From Darksidea phi (lineage: Eukaryota; Ascomycota; Dothideomycetes; Pleosporales; Lentitheciaceae), in contig JASJFT010000133.1 of assembly GCA_030770425.1 (NCBI GenBank), positions 61,522 to 125,521 of the forward strand: DNA of 64,000 nt, given 5' to 3'. Position numbers and translations under genes: made by a program. Below the pieces are notes generated by a model, which saw only the letters and a list, made by a program, of their open reading frames with translations, had not been told where the DNA came from and made no database searches. This document shows positions 1 through 11,241 of the stretch, one piece after another. Position 1 is the first letter of the stretch. Each line of letters begins with the position of its first letter.

Positions 1-1
1 C

Positions 2-2589
2 GTGGTCGCGGGTCGGTACTACGAATTCTTGGCCTTCGGAAACTCTCAGTTCAGAGAACATGGCGCATACTTCTACGCACCGACAGACTCCAAGTCAGCG
101 GACAGTATTCGCAAGTCCATGGGACAGTTCGACCATATCAAGACTGTTGCCAAGTTTGGTGCTCGGCTCGGACAATGTTTCTCGACCACTCGGGCGATCA
201 AGAGCATCAATGTCAAGATCGAAAAGATTCCAGACATAGAGCGTAACGGTTTCACGTTCACGGATGGTGTCGGGCGCATGTCACCCTTGCTAGCCAGTAT
301 GGCTGCGCAAGAACTAGGTTTTCCGAATCCGTTCGATAACCCACCGTCTCTTTTTCAGTTCCGCTTGGGGGGCTGCAAAGGCGTGCTTGCACTGGACCCC
401 AAGATTCCCGGCAGTGTTGTTCATATGCGCCCTAGCCAGTACAAGTTCGAAGCTCAGAACGTCGGCCTGGAAATCATTCGGGCTTCGGCTCTTGCAGTGG
501 CATGTTTCAATCGGCAGCTGATCGTCATCCTCTCAACGCTCGGTGTCCCGGATTCTAGGTTCATCCGAAAGCAGCAAGAGATGGTTGATTACCTTGAGCG
601 GGCCACCGAAGAGGAGAGCGTGGCTCTTGAGAAGCTCCAGCGGAACGTCGACCTGAATCAGACGTCACTGGTGATGGCGGGCATGATCCTGGACGGTTTC
701 ATGAAGCACAGGGATCCGTTCATGATGTCGCTTCTCCATCTATGGCGTGCGTACCACATCAAGTACCTCAAGGAGAAAGCTAAAATCGTCATCGAGCAGG
801 GTGCTTTTGTGCTTGGGTGTGTCGATGAAACTGCCACGCTTCATGGGCACTACAACGATCCACAATCCCGACCAGGTGCCACGAGGAAAGAAAAGCTGGC
901 GACGTTACCGGAAGTCTTTCTACAAATATCCGACTACACCAAGAAGGGCCACTACAAGGTTGTCGAGGGAACATGCGTTCTGGCTCGCAACCCTTCGCTC
1001 CATCCTGGCGACGTTCGTGTTGTGCAAGCGGTGGATGTGCCTGCTTTACACCACCTGAAGAATGTGGTGGTTTTCCCTCAGCTTGGGGACCGCGACCTGG
1101 CCAATATGTGCTCTGGAGGTGACCTCGACGGTGACGACTATATCGTCATATGGGACAGCGACTTCTTGCCGGATATCATCAACGAGCCCCCAATGGATTT
1201 CACCCCAGAGAAACCGGTACCGTCGGAGGATCCAATCACCGTAAAGGACATTACGGACTTCTTCGTGACGTTCATAAAGAATGACTCTCTCCCGCAGATC
1301 GCTACCGCACATCTCGCCCAAGCGGACTTTAATTCAGAAGGCAGTAAATCAGAGATTTGTGGGTAATGCCCAGATGATGGCCGGAGCCCAAAGCTAACCA
1401 GAAGATAGGTCTTGAGCTAGCCCGACTGCATTCGACCGCAGTGGATTACCCGAAGAGCGGAATTCCTGCGAAGATGGGACGCGAGCTTAGACCGCGCAAA
1501 TGGCCCCATTTCCAGGAGAGCAGGAACCGGCCTCCGCACATGATATACAAGTCGACCAAGACCTTAGGTAAGCTGTACGATCAAGTTGAACTCGTCGACT
1601 TCAAGCCGCAGTACGAAAACGCTTTTGACACACGAATTCTGAACGCATTCCAGCTGGATGAGGCTATGATTGAAAAAGCCAAAGACATCAAGTCGTCCTA
1701 TGATGCCGCTTTGAGGCGGCTGATGGCCAAGCACGCGATTCGTACTGAGTTTGAGGCCTGGTCCGTCTTTGTGCTGTACCACAACTTGGAGGCCCGCGAC
1801 TATACCTTCGCAGAGGAGTTTGGTAGGACTGTCGGCGTCTTGAAGGCACAATTTGTCGATGCTTGCCGTACCGCTGCCGGAGCAACTAGTAGGAGCGACT
1901 TTTCGCGTTTGGCGCCCTTCATCGCTGCCATGTATACAGCCACTGCTCGGGAGATGAAAGAAGCGCTGAAGGAGTGCCAGGAGACTGCGATCATAGCCGG
2001 CGAAGTTGTCCCTGCGCGGAAGATGGATCCAGAGCATATGCCGCTTATGTCCTTCCCCTGGCTCTTCTACAGAGAACTTGGTAAAATTGCAACCCACACC
2101 AACTTCGAGCACCAATCGGCATCGATGCAACAGGCACCCACTCACAAACACACGAAGAAACAGACCGACATGGCTCTCGGCCCCGAGTCCGGCTTGGGAG
2201 AGATTGAAACCACGCAGGGCATTACGGCTTTCGGGGAGCTCTTGACGCTGGATTTCAGCACCCCGGTAGAAGACAACCCCAAAGACACCCAGACTATGAC
2301 GACGACACCTCTCACAGAAAAGCCAAAAGCTGGCGATGGCTTTTTCAGGAGATCTTTTTCTTCTTCTCCGCCAAGCGAGAATCGCAAACTTGAGGATGAA
2401 AACTACAGCCCAAAAGGTGTGAAGGAGCCACCGTCCGCTTCTAAACAGGCGGCGGCCCTAGGTCAGCTCGAGGACAGCGCCAGCGATGGTACTGTCAAGG
2501 ACAGAATCGAGGTCACTAAGGGTAAGGAAACAGTCAAGTTGGACTTCAAGAAGGGCTCAGTGTTGGACAAGCTCGACCGATTTGCGTAG
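2..2589 (+). CDS. RNA-dependent RNA polymerase (QDE-1/RRP type), 3' part of gene
   Basis: This is the C-terminal portion of a eukaryotic RNA-silencing RNA-dependent RNA polymerase, which makes double-stranded RNA from aberrant transcripts to feed Dicer. The catalytic signature GGDLDGDDY is visible at about residues 372-380 of the readable part (genomic 1115-1141); its aspartates bind the metal ions. The gene is open at the window edge, so the N-terminal part is missing and the first codon here (GTG) is not a start. I infer one 50-nt intron at 1359-1408: GTGGGT donor, GCTAACC branch site, ATAG acceptor. It joins the frames after a phase-1 break and restores the segment CLELARLHSTAVDYPKSG, which is typical of the family. 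The last 130 residues or so are low-complexity and look like a variable tail. The polymerase call is firm; the subtype is an inference. Confidence 0.93.
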
Positions 2590-2950
2590 GCGGTGAGCAT
2601 CTTGCCACAGAGCTTAGAGTCTGCAGCGGTCATTTTTAATCATCTCCACCTTCTAGTCTGCTCTACGGCGGGCTTTGGTTAGGACCGATGGAAATAGGCG
2701 TTATGGATGCCTTCATGGTGTCGAACGGAGCGTATCAGCTCCAGTATCGGACGGCCGAAAATTAGAAATGAAACAAAAGCAGGTTTAAATAGGAAAAACC
2801 AGACATATTGAGTGAAAAGGCAGCCGAGAGTTGGTGATGTGACGCGACTTGCAAGAAAAATTCGCGTCCCCGCTATCGATAAGGTATTTCCAAGCTAATC
2901 CCCATCTATCCGGAGCACTCCATGAACCGCAAAGCGCCGAAACTTCCACC
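2590..2950. other. Intergenic: 3' flank of RdRP and 5' flank of Elongator subunit gene
   Basis: I see no coding signal, repeat or RNA gene here. It is presumably the polymerase terminator and the promoter/5' UTR of the next gene. Confidence 0.6.
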
Positions 2951-3943
2951 ATGCCACCATCCTCTCGCATACCGCCTCTCCTGCAGCCCTACATCAGCCT
3001 CCCCCGCGACGACTCGATCCTCCTCCTCACAAGCACGCTCGGTGCCAGCGCGAATTGGCTCATAGTCAGGTTCCTCTGCGATGCGCTGAGCAATCGGAAA
3101 AATGGAGGGGCAGCAGGAACTCCACACAACACAGAGGGAGGCGGAGGGGAGGGAGCGAACGTGATATTGGTATCGTGGATGAGGGATTATGAGTTCTGGA
3201 AACAAGAGGCTAGGAAGGGTGGGGGGTTGGATTTGGACAGGTGCAGGAAGGATGGGAGGCTCGCTTTTGTGGATGGGTTGGAGCGGCTGTTTTTGCAGAG
3301 TGGGCAGGGTGTGAGGGCCGCGCAGCTGCTGCCTTTGAGGGGGCAACCGCCGGGACGGGCAGCCTCCACAGCGTTGCCAAAACCAACCAGCGCACAAAAT
3401 CTAGGTCTCCACACTCTGCAGTCCGCCGACCCCGCCGACCTCAAAGCCACCATCCTCGCGGCGCTCTCCCACATACAAACCAACGGCCGCAAAACCCTCC
3501 TCATCCTCGACAATCCGGACATCCTCCTCGCGACATCTCCGACACCCACCAAACCCCTCACCAGCCTCCCATCGCTCTTCCTCACGCTCCACACCCAAAT
3601 CCCGCACCTCCTCATCCACACTCAATCCGACACCCCGCTCCTCACCCTCTCCACACCCCCGCAACCCATCGAACACGCACAACACAATTTTCTAGTCAAA
3701 TTGGCGCACATGAGCACGAGACTGCTTAGCGTCAGGGTGCTAGATACCGGCGTAGCAAGGGATGTGAGCGGGGTGCTTAGGGTCACGGAAAATGGCTATG
3801 GCATAGCAGGCGTGGGATTGGCGGTAGAAGATGACCAGGAAAGTGATGGGAAGGAGAGCGCAGGGGTGGAGGTGCTGTATAAGGTTGGTGGAAACGGGGG
3901 TGTGAGGGTTTTTGAGAGGGGTGCTGGTGCTGGTGACGCTTGA
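2951..3943 (+). CDS. ELP6: Elongator complex protein 6 (RecA-like subunit)
   Basis: This 330-residue protein resembles Elp6, one of the three RecA-fold subunits (Elp4/5/6) forming the accessory ring of Elongator, which supports modification of wobble uridine in tRNA. Visible features are the N-terminal strand pattern DDSILLLTSTLGASANWLIV, the segment NVILVSWMRDYEFWKQE, then DGRLAFVDGLERLF and a later LLILDNPDILL strand. As in the family, there is no Walker A P-loop. The frame opens 34 codons upstream at 2849, but the Met at 2951 has the context caccATGcc and begins the conserved part, so I chose it. The middle (about residues 105-200) is Pro/Thr-rich and variable. It is single-exon. The family call is good; function is inferred from homologues. 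Confidence 0.8.
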   Translation: MPPSSRIPPLLQPYISLPRDDSILLLTSTLGASANWLIVRFLCDALSNRKNGGAAGTPHNTEGGGGEGANVILVSWMRDYEFWKQEARKGGGLDLDRCRKDGRLAFVDGLERLFLQSGQGVRAAQLLPLRGQPPGRAASTALPKPTSAQNLGLHTLQSADPADLKATILAALSHIQTNGRKTLLILDNPDILLATSPTPTKPLTSLPSLFLTLHTQIPHLLIHTQSDTPLLTLSTPPQPIEHAQHNFLVKLAHMSTRLLSVRVLDTGVARDVSGVLRVTENGYGIAGVGLAVEDDQESDGKESAGVEVLYKVGGNGGVRVFERGAGAGDA

Positions 3944-4065
3944 CAATAACACATGATACCATACCATACCATACCAATCGACATTCCCAGCATAGAGTTA
4001 TCACCATGTTGTATCGAGCCAGGAACCTCACATGCATGGCATGATACCCGTATATTTAACGAAGA

Positions 4066-4135
4066 TATATATTGCATAGTGGGGATCTCTTTTGTAAGGT
4101 CCGCACGAAACACAATAGGAATTTGTACACAGTAG
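4066..4135 (+). repeat. Dispersed repeat family, copy A (short)
   Basis: The core ggtccgcacgaaacacaata, with the flanks ttgcatagtgggg... and ...ggaatttgtacacag, recurs at 14683-14728 (inverted), 35382-35625 and 41331-41490. No coding potential is conserved between the copies. Confidence 0.75.
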
Positions 4136-4260
4136 AAAACGGAGATATTCCTTTAAAATAGGGAATCCCAAGGCTTTCCTATCTCTCTCAACGGCAAGTC
4201 TATATGAAACGGGGAAAGACGCTGGAAATAGCTTGACTGTGCTCACTAGTAGATAGAAAG

Positions 4261-4296
4261 TCTGGGGTCTGGGGTCTGGGATCTGGGGTCTGGGGG
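4261..4296. repeat. Tandem repeat, 8-nt unit tctggggt
   Basis: There are about four and a half units with one variant (tctgggat). This is a simple minisatellite. Confidence 0.85.
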
Positions 4297-4554
4297 TTCT
4301 AATAATTAGACATCTTGGACGGTTAAGGATGGGGAGAGGGTAGAGGCTAGGTTTGATTTGAGTAACTAATGTACTCCACAAGCATGCGTCGTACGTACCT
4401 TCACCAAGATCATAGTAATTTATAGTACCTAGCCATTTCGTGGAAACGTCCCACAATGGCCGCCCGCCGGTTCTTGAATCGGGGCTTGGCGGTTCCCGCC
4501 GTTCGGCCTTTTCTATTGATTAGACGACCCGAAGCAGTAAGTACGCGACTAATC

Positions 4555-4581
4555 GTGTGTCTGTGTCTGTGTCTGTGTCTG
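4555..4581. repeat. Tandem hexanucleotide (gtgtct) array
   Basis: About four and a half copies of gtgtct lie just upstream of the poly-A tract. Confidence 0.85.
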
Positions 4582-4678
4582 AAGGGCCACCACGCGCCCG
4601 TTTACCCTGCCGAATGCGCGTAGTCTACGGTACAGCATTTGAATTCTACAGGGAACTCACGCTTTCTCCATTTCTGAG

Positions 4679-4713
<35 letters not shown>

Positions 4714-4943
4714 AAAAAAAAAAAAAAAAAAATAAAAAAAAAAAAAAATTTAAAAAAAAAAAAAAAAACAAAAAAAACAAAAAAGGCAAATTAAGCGCCG
4801 CCCACCGAAACTAAAACAAACACAATTTAATATAACCCAAAAAACAAATAAAAGTNNNNNNNNNNCCGTTTCCCCGGCCCCAAGCCCTTTTTTCTCTGCA
4901 ACCCTTTTTAATTTTCCCGGGACACCCCCTTTTCTCCATTTAT

Positions 4944-4976
<33 letters not shown>
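4679..4976. other. Noisy poly-A tracts around a 10-N assembly gap
   Basis: Two long A runs (about 4679-4793 and 4945-4975) flank ten N at 4856-4865. The A runs have sporadic single-base interruptions, and the sequence between them has no biological look. This is most easily read as low-quality read ends or a scaffold join, so the distance across it and any feature inside it are unreliable. Confidence 0.85.
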
Positions 4977-4978
<2 letters not shown>

Positions 4979-4992
4979 CGGAAATGGAAGCG

Positions 4993-6999
4993 TCATAGCT
5001 TTGCCGCACTCAGTGACGGGCTGTCTTCGTTACCCAAGAACACAGCTTGATCTACATGCACGGCATGCCCTCGGCTTGGGATTGAGGATGCCTGCTGCTG
5101 CTGTCCTTGGAACTTGAGACGTGCCCATCTTCTTGCAGCTTCATCGGCAACAAGGCCTGGGTTGACGGTGGCATCGTACACCAGCAAGCAAGTGCAGACG
5201 ATGAGCTCGACTAGCTCCAAGATATCTCGACCTTGATACAGCAGTGCCTCCCTGGAAGCACCTTCAATCAACTTGGACAGCGCTTGCAGTCGTTCCTTCA
5301 CGCCGTTGATCTCTTCTCCAAAGCCACTTGAGCAGTGACGCAGCACTCCGTGGACCCATTCGGCAAAGACATTTCTGAGAATATCGCCATTGCCCAGTCG
5401 CTTGTCGAACAGCACCCGCACAACGTCTTCGGCTAGGACACTCGCGGTGCCTTCCCAGATGGGATTGACCAAAGTGTCGCGATAGATTTTGGCAATGTTC
5501 ATCAGACCGCCCTCCTCGTTGTTCTCGCAGTACCCAACCCCACCGAGGCATTCCATGCACTCCCGCAAGCCGTGAACAGCCGCAACGCTCGTCCGCGACT
5601 TCATGATAGGCGTTAAGAGCCGAAGCAACGCCATGGCCTGTGACTTGTCCCTTGGGATCAAATGATCGGCCTTCGTATTGGCGACCATTTGCCCGTAGTC
5701 CTGTTCTAACGCACCCTGTAATGCGATGCCGAAAAAGCAAAAGTGTGTCGCGGCCCAGTATTTTACCGTCTCGTCAGACATCCAGCGCAGATGTGCGGGG
5801 TTGTCCCGCAAAAGCCCCTGGCGCACCTTGCGCACTTTTGAGTATGCACGGCAGATAGCTAGTCCACGGCCCCAGCCCGCCGTAGAGCCCGCGGAAGTGT
5901 AGAGCCGGGTGATGTTGAGTATAGCGGAGATTTCTTTGACGCCTTGGCCTTCGGTGCCAATAAGCCACGCGCGGGTGCCCTTGAGCTCGAGCTCGGCGGT
6001 GGGAAGCGATTTCGTGCCCAATTTGTTCTTTAGGCGCTGGATGCGTATGCCATTAAGCTCCGTCCGGATTCCTCCCTCACCAGAGACATTCACCCGGGAA
6101 GCAGCACGGCGGCGCATCGGTGCCATAAAAGCGGAGAGACCTTTGTCTGTTCGAGCGAGCATCACCGCCATCTCCGAGTCAGTGGCGCTGCTGAACCATT
6201 TGAAGCCGTCAATCTTCCACGGCCCAAGCGGTAAGCCGACCTCATCGATATCGGCCCCTTCGCCAGCTTGTTGCGCGAGCTCGGCGGTCGTTAATCTTGT
6301 AGCAACAGTTTCAGTACCAGAGACATCACTACCACCGGTTCGCTCCGTCATCCACTGCCCGCTTGTCCATGCAATTGCTGGATCCCGACTTGTGAGCCTG
6401 CGATACGCATCGCGGAAAACCTTTCCTCGTCCTCGCTGATCGCCATCCTCATCTTGAAGATGCTTTTTCAGCAGCGTGGCCGCTCCGTCAGTCATGCTCA
6501 TGGGACACCCCGTCATAGTTCCTGTAGATGACCATATGTGGCTGAGAGCGAACGCGTATACACGCCGATTGTACGCTGTCTGGGCTTCATCATATGCCAC
6601 GGCCACGACACCCTCCTCGTACCCTATCTCTTTTAATTTCTGCCATCCTGTCGTGGTCCAGAGTGGATCATTTTTGTTCTCGTCGCCGAATGTGTTTAGT
6701 GGACGCAGGACTGGATGGTTAGTTTCTGCGTCGGTGGCATGAACGAGGACTTTCGGATCGAGAGAACGCCGAGCGAGATGGTGCAGGTGCTGGTTTACAC
6801 TTGAGCTATTGGGTGGGAGGTAAATATGGAGGATCCGCGCGATTATCTTGTCATCTGATGCTGCGATCGGGTCGTTGTGAGCTGTGAACTGTGGTGGTAG
6901 GACGGGCGCGGCTTGGAAGAAGCCAGATGTGGAGGAAGCGGCCGTCATATTGGTTCGACTATATGCAGACGGAATTATTGGAAATGTTGGGATTCGCAC
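4993..6999 (-). CDS. Acyl-CoA dehydrogenase, AidB-like family
   Basis: This single-exon protein of 668 residues is a flavin-dependent acyl-CoA dehydrogenase of the fungal AidB-like branch. In order, it shows an N-terminal AidB-type region (about 30-170), the FAD-contact segment TSGQWMTERTGGSDVSGTE, the central beta domain with WKIDGFKWFSSATDSEMAV, and RLKNKLGTKSLPTAELEL. The C-terminal helical domain follows (ECMECLGGVGYCENNEEGGL, then RDTLVNPIWEGTASVLAEDV). It could oxidise an acyl-CoA or, like bacterial AidB, act in alkylation or stress protection; the substrate cannot be read. A second Met 17 codons in (6946-6948) is an alternative start. The last residues, SLSAAKL, resemble a weak C-terminal peroxisomal signal (AKL), so a peroxisomal location is possible. 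The 3' end sits 17 nt from the assembly-gap A tract but reads through normally. Confidence 0.9.
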   Translation of the reverse strand: MRIPTFPIIPSAYSRTNMTAASSTSGFFQAAPVLPPQFTAHNDPIAASDDKIIARILHIYLPPNSSSVNQHLHHLARRSLDPKVLVHATDAETNHPVLRPLNTFGDENKNDPLWTTTGWQKLKEIGYEEGVVAVAYDEAQTAYNRRVYAFALSHIWSSTGTMTGCPMSMTDGAATLLKKHLQDEDGDQRGRGKVFRDAYRRLTSRDPAIAWTSGQWMTERTGGSDVSGTETVATRLTTAELAQQAGEGADIDEVGLPLGPWKIDGFKWFSSATDSEMAVMLARTDKGLSAFMAPMRRRAASRVNVSGEGGIRTELNGIRIQRLKNKLGTKSLPTAELELKGTRAWLIGTEGQGVKEISAILNITRLYTSAGSTAGWGRGLAICRAYSKVRKVRQGLLRDNPAHLRWMSDETVKYWAATHFCFFGIALQGALEQDYGQMVANTKADHLIPRDKSQAMALLRLLTPIMKSRTSVAAVHGLRECMECLGGVGYCENNEEGGLMNIAKIYRDTLVNPIWEGTASVLAEDVVRVLFDKRLGNGDILRNVFAEWVHGVLRHCSSGFGEEINGVKERLQALSKLIEGASREALLYQGRDILELVELIVCTCLLVYDATVNPGLVADEAARRWARLKFQGQQQQASSIPSRGHAVHVDQAVFLGNEDSPSLSAAKL

Positions 7000-7320
7000 A
7001 TAGGAAGCAACATGGGTGATAGAATCTAAAAAACGCGACGCGTTGAACGTTCAGCGAGAGGAGATGTATCAAGTGTTGGTATTTCTTCCCTTTCGGGAGA
7101 TGCCGAGGCACCTCGGCTCAACACAACACCACCTCAAGCATCAAACAATCCAAGGCTTAAGTCACCAATCACCGGGCCTGATGGAAGTATTAGCGATTAA
7201 TGAGCCTAGAGCTCTCGCCTCGTGTGCTAGAGTTCTTACCGATTACTGGGCCCTAGTCTTTGTTAGTATGTACCCCCGGGCAAATCGAGGGCTAGCCATG
7301 TTCTAGCAGCTCTTGACTCC
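7000..7320. other. Intergenic between two minus-strand genes
   Basis: It holds the likely promoter of the acyl-CoA dehydrogenase gene and the 3' flank of the kinase gene. I see nothing else in it. Confidence 0.55.
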
Positions 7321-8412
7321 TTATGCCGGAGAAAGATTGGCGAGCAATGCAACCGCTTCTTTCTGCAATGCCTCCACACTTTCATACTCTCCAGCCCAGC
7401 ACTTTTTGACGATGATTCCAGAGAAGAGATCATCGACGGCGGGAAGCTCTTCAGGCTTAGGCCAGGAGGGGGTGTCGCTCCCAAAATAATAGTACCGTCT
7501 GTTCTGCCAGGTTGTAATCGCGTAGAAGACCCATCCAAGGTGGAGTATTTCGACCTTGACAGTCAAACCGGCGCCGTCGTCTGCCGTTGCCATATCGGTC
7601 ATCATGGGCAGCAGGATGGACTGGCCAAAGTCCGCCACCTTGAGGTCCTCGTCGAGCACGAGGATGTTCCGGAGAGCAATCTCGTCAACAAATACTCTCC
7701 TTGAGTGAATGTACGCCAATGTGTTAATCAGAGATAAGATCCAGTCGACTTTCTTGGAAATTTGCGGTTCGCTCTGTGTCTCAATGTACCTTTCAAGGTT
7801 GCCCTCTCTGGCGTAGGCGAGCTCTAGCGCTTCGTCACTTGCTTTAAAGCACCGTATAATCCCTTCGTGATACTCTAGTCGTTCGTATATAGCTTTCTCG
7901 TTCTTGAAACTTTGATAGTTGTCCTCGCCACCAAGGCGTTCGTATTCAAGCTTTCGGCCCTCGTAGCCATCCAAGTCGTACAGCTTCGGAATCTTGAGAA
8001 CTCGATGGTCGTCGACAAGAAGAATTACCCCGGTCATGCCCACGTCAATAATGGGGAGGGATACTGGGGAGCCATCGACATAGACATAAAACGATGACCG
8101 GCCTACTGGCACTAGAGGTCCCATCCCGAGATTCTTAGCAAACTTGAAATTGTCCCTGGGCGTATTGGCGGAACTTTGAAAGGAGTCGGCGGGCGATTGT
8201 CGCAGTGCGGTTATTGTTGAGGTTGTGTCGGAGCCGTGGTCAAGTTTCATGAGCTCATGGATATCGACGCGGCTCAAGGGGATGTTTGCCTTGTTTGCAA
8301 AGTCGAGAGCGGGGCGGATCAATAAGCCTCCGAGAGAACTAGTGTTTCTGCGGAGCGAGGAACGAGCGTAACAATATGAATTGGGTCCGCTATCATATCT
8401 GGACTTTGCCAT
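7321..8412 (-). CDS. Protein kinase-like protein
   Basis: This is a 363-residue single-exon protein with a kinase fold in its C-terminal two thirds. A VAIK-like lysine occurs in HRVLKIPK (K140). The catalytic loop is HSRRVFVDEIALRNIL, with D243 and N249, and the metal-binding DFG motif is at 261-263 (VADFGQS). The glycine-rich loop is weak (DVGMTGVI). The catalytic loop lacks the usual HRD arginine context but keeps Asp and Asn, so it may be active. Residues 1-100 are unrelated, with Ser/Arg-rich segments. It belongs to the diverse orphan kinase-like proteins common in plant- and insect-associated ascomycetes. Unlike the other kinase-like genes in this window it shows no stop or frameshift. 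Substrate and role are unknown. Confidence 0.75.
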   Translation of the reverse strand: MAKSRYDSGPNSYCYARSSLRRNTSSLGGLLIRPALDFANKANIPLSRVDIHELMKLDHGSDTTSTITALRQSPADSFQSSANTPRDNFKFAKNLGMGPLVPVGRSSFYVYVDGSPVSLPIIDVGMTGVILLVDDHRVLKIPKLYDLDGYEGRKLEYERLGGEDNYQSFKNEKAIYERLEYHEGIIRCFKASDEALELAYAREGNLERYIETQSEPQISKKVDWILSLINTLAYIHSRRVFVDEIALRNILVLDEDLKVADFGQSILLPMMTDMATADDGAGLTVKVEILHLGWVFYAITTWQNRRYYYFGSDTPSWPKPEELPAVDDLFSGIIVKKCWAGEYESVEALQKEAVALLANLSPA

Positions 8413-9855
8413 GGAAAGATGCAGTTGGATTCGCAGCGATTCTACTAATGACTGGCTATACTCGTGCCTGCATATGCACCTTGCCTAAACTCTCTACTAC
8501 CTACCTCTAAACAGGCCTGGACCCTACGCGCACGCGGTATCAAGCTTGACAACGAAATCCTCTGTACACTCCGGGACCAACCCATTCCAACTATCCGACA
8601 GCTTCGAGTCGAACATGCGCACACCATCCTCAACAACAGCGCAGCGTACCCAAATCTCGTAGATTGGTCCTTGCGTAATGATATAATATAAGACACGGGG
8701 TTGTGTGTTTGAGGCCGGCTCTCCCTTAGCTTGTCGGCAGAATCAGGGTTTCGAGCACGCTTCTGTTTGGCGCGGGCTGGAGCAGGGAGACAATGTCGAT
8801 TCGCTTTTCCGAACAGCATGTCAGGGATCCATCCTTGGGGTGTGATGGGTGCACTCGCGTGGTCTTCAGCTGCGTGTTTGACTCGTGTGGCCGGCACCGA
8901 GTAGGCAAAAGCAAACAGGCAGAACAAAAAAATGCACCATGTCAGACGGGGTCTAGCCTTGACGCAGTGACGTGACTAGTGTCTTGGCACTGTGCCGAAG
9001 AAGCTCGACGGGTCCCCGCACTGGCCCGTGCATTCACCACCAAAACCGTGAACACCAATACTCATCACCTCGTACCCCCACCATCTCACGCATTTACGCG
9101 TTATCCGCTTCCCCGGCCGTACAATATACGCCCTACCCCCACCCCTTTCGGGACTCAAGCTTACCCCCCTAGCTGCGATCTTGAGCAAAACGCCACTGAC
9201 CCGTTCATCCGCCATCTCGTATGCAGCACACTCCGTCGGGAGATAAGGTTTGGCTCATCGGTGTCCAGACTCAGGTAGCGTCGGACGAGCGACGCTAAAC
9301 ATTCTCGTGGCACGTCATTCTGAGTGCTTCATGCATCTCAACAATCCCAATACGAGGAAACTGAGAGCCATCTGCCAGCCACACCATCACAGTCCCCTCG
9401 GACACGAGCATGTCGACACAATGTCGCCGTGATAAGTCGCTCCGCGGCCAAACGTCACCGCACCATGCACCCAAGCTGTGGCTTGCGCAAAGGACATGAT
9501 GGGCCCGCTTACTATCAACAAGGGCGCTTTATGGCTCTTCTTGGTTTTGGCTGCATCTATTTTGACGTCGTGGAACCTGGACCCACGGCAAACTCTTCAT
9601 TCCGGTGACACAGTATGCATTCCTTGGTGATGCATCACCGCCGAATATACTTGATCGGAATCTACCCCACCTCCGCATCTTGTTCCGCCATCTGCCTCAA
9701 ACGATACCCTGCGTGGAATCCCCCGGAAGTCCACATTACGGCATAACATTTCGAGGAGAGACCCCCAGAGTCTGCCTCTGAAGATATATCAAGGCTCGCA
9801 AATCTCTTCGTACACACCAACACTGAGCAGATTTCATCCCGTACCCGAGTACAAC
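8413..9855. other. 1.4-kb gene-free stretch
   Basis: Short open frames exist on both strands (for example 8445-8927 minus and 8979-9278 plus), but none shows a domain, plausible composition or splice-linked continuation. The last 200 nt are probably the F-box gene promoter and leader. Confidence 0.45.
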
Positions 9856-10991
9856 ATGGAGCATCCACTCTTCGACCTCCCTGTTGAGCTTCTCGTCCAC
9901 ATTCTTACTTTCTTACCAATACAAGCTTTACTCCGATTCGGACAAACATGTCGGCACTTCCAGACTCTCGCAAACTCCAATCTACATACGCTCTCCTTCG
10001 GCATCTACACATCCAAGCAATCGGGAATAATCAGCAACCTCCTGGTGACGCAGTATCCGCAACCGCAAGCAGTAACGTCCGCTTTCTGGCTACTCAAGCG
10101 TTCATCTCCACTACCTCCTTCGAGTAGTGGTCACAGCAGTCGAGTATCCAGCCTCGCCCTTTGGCCGGAAGACTCTGCGTACGATGACCCGCACAGCGTC
10201 TCGTTCGTCATTCCACGCGCCCAAACTTTCGGCTACCTCGCCCTCCTGTACTTCCATACGACGCTTACAAAGAGCATTATGCTCCGCCACGGCGATGGAT
10301 TGCGCCATCTTGAATTATCCCTCTGGACGCTCACAATCCCCGTTGCAAGAGCCATATCCAACCTCGCATTCCTGCGCACCCTCTCAATTCGCATTGAAAT
10401 GTTTGTCCACATGCGTGCGATTCCCCGCGTAAACGTAGCCCTTCAAAGCCAGGAGCAACACGTGGCTTGGGAACTATTGGCCCGAACGGCAGCCAGTGCA
10501 CCACGGCTGAACGCCTTACGTATTGAAGGCGCAGCGCTGACCACTGCGCAACTCTCTCAATTTCTCCATGCGAGCTACTCGTGTAATGAACTCTGGCTTT
10601 GTAAGTGCCCATTTATCCGAGAGGAGGTTTGGACATGGCTTGGACGCGAGTGGGAGGGCCGCGCTGCACTGACGATTTTGGGCGTTATGTCATGTGGTGG
10701 CGCCCTTGACCAGTCGTTGAATATGGTAGGTCAGCTGAAAGGGTTGGAGGTAAGCAGATGAGCGTCAATTTGTATACTCGTGCGCGTTATTAACAATTTT
10801 TGTAGTTTCTGAGCGTGCAAGGGTGTCATGGTGTGGATAGCAAAGAGGTGGAGCGGCGGAATACGGAAGAGTGGAAGATACCGGAGCTTATACCCCCGGT
10901 ACCGAAGGGGCCAAAGCAAGATAAAGATATGGAAATTGAGGTCGATTCGGCATTTATGGCAGTGGGTAATGATTGGTTCAACGTGGTATAA
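9856..10991 (+). CDS. F-box protein
   Basis: This is a likely substrate-recognition subunit of an SCF ubiquitin ligase. An F-box is clear at residues 5-45 (FDLPVELLVHILTFLPIQAL, then RFGQTCRHFQTLA), and the rest is weakly leucine-rich. The first frame runs to a stop at 10761, but a GTAAGC donor at 10750 and a TTGTAG acceptor at 10805 define a 56-nt intron with a TTAAC branch site. Splicing keeps frame 0 and adds a second exon (10806-10991), giving 359 residues ending in NDWFNVV. The junction reads GLE/FLSVQGCHG, continuing the leucine-rich pattern, which supports the intron. No substrate can be named. Confidence 0.85.
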
Positions 10992-11241
10992 GTTTGCGAT
11001 CAAGACAAAATTGGCTTTTTTCATTCATGAGGTATACACTTTCGGTATGTACTTCGGGTATAGGTATACAGAATGAAGCTTTCATTGGTACTGTATCCAC
11101 GCACTCTTTATCCTCCTCAATCCAGCGGTGCGATCCTATTCCACACCCAACTCTCAGTATAACATATACTACACAGTATGCCAAACCATAGCGCAATATC
11201 AGTTTCGCTAAACAACCGCCAAACGAAGCTCTAGAGCCCTC

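Larger units (their letters stand above)
3944..4676. other. Intergenic with small repeats
   Basis: There is no credible gene. The stretch holds one copy of a dispersed repeat (4066-4135), an 8-nt tandem array (4261-4296) and a hexanucleotide array (4555-4581). Confidence 0.6.

Noticed and set aside
4557..4814. Poly-lysine open frame
   Set aside because: A translation of the poly-A tract beside the assembly gap.
9250..9608. Short plus-strand frames before the F-box gene
   Set aside because: No domain, overlapping alternatives in other frames, and located in the likely promoter.
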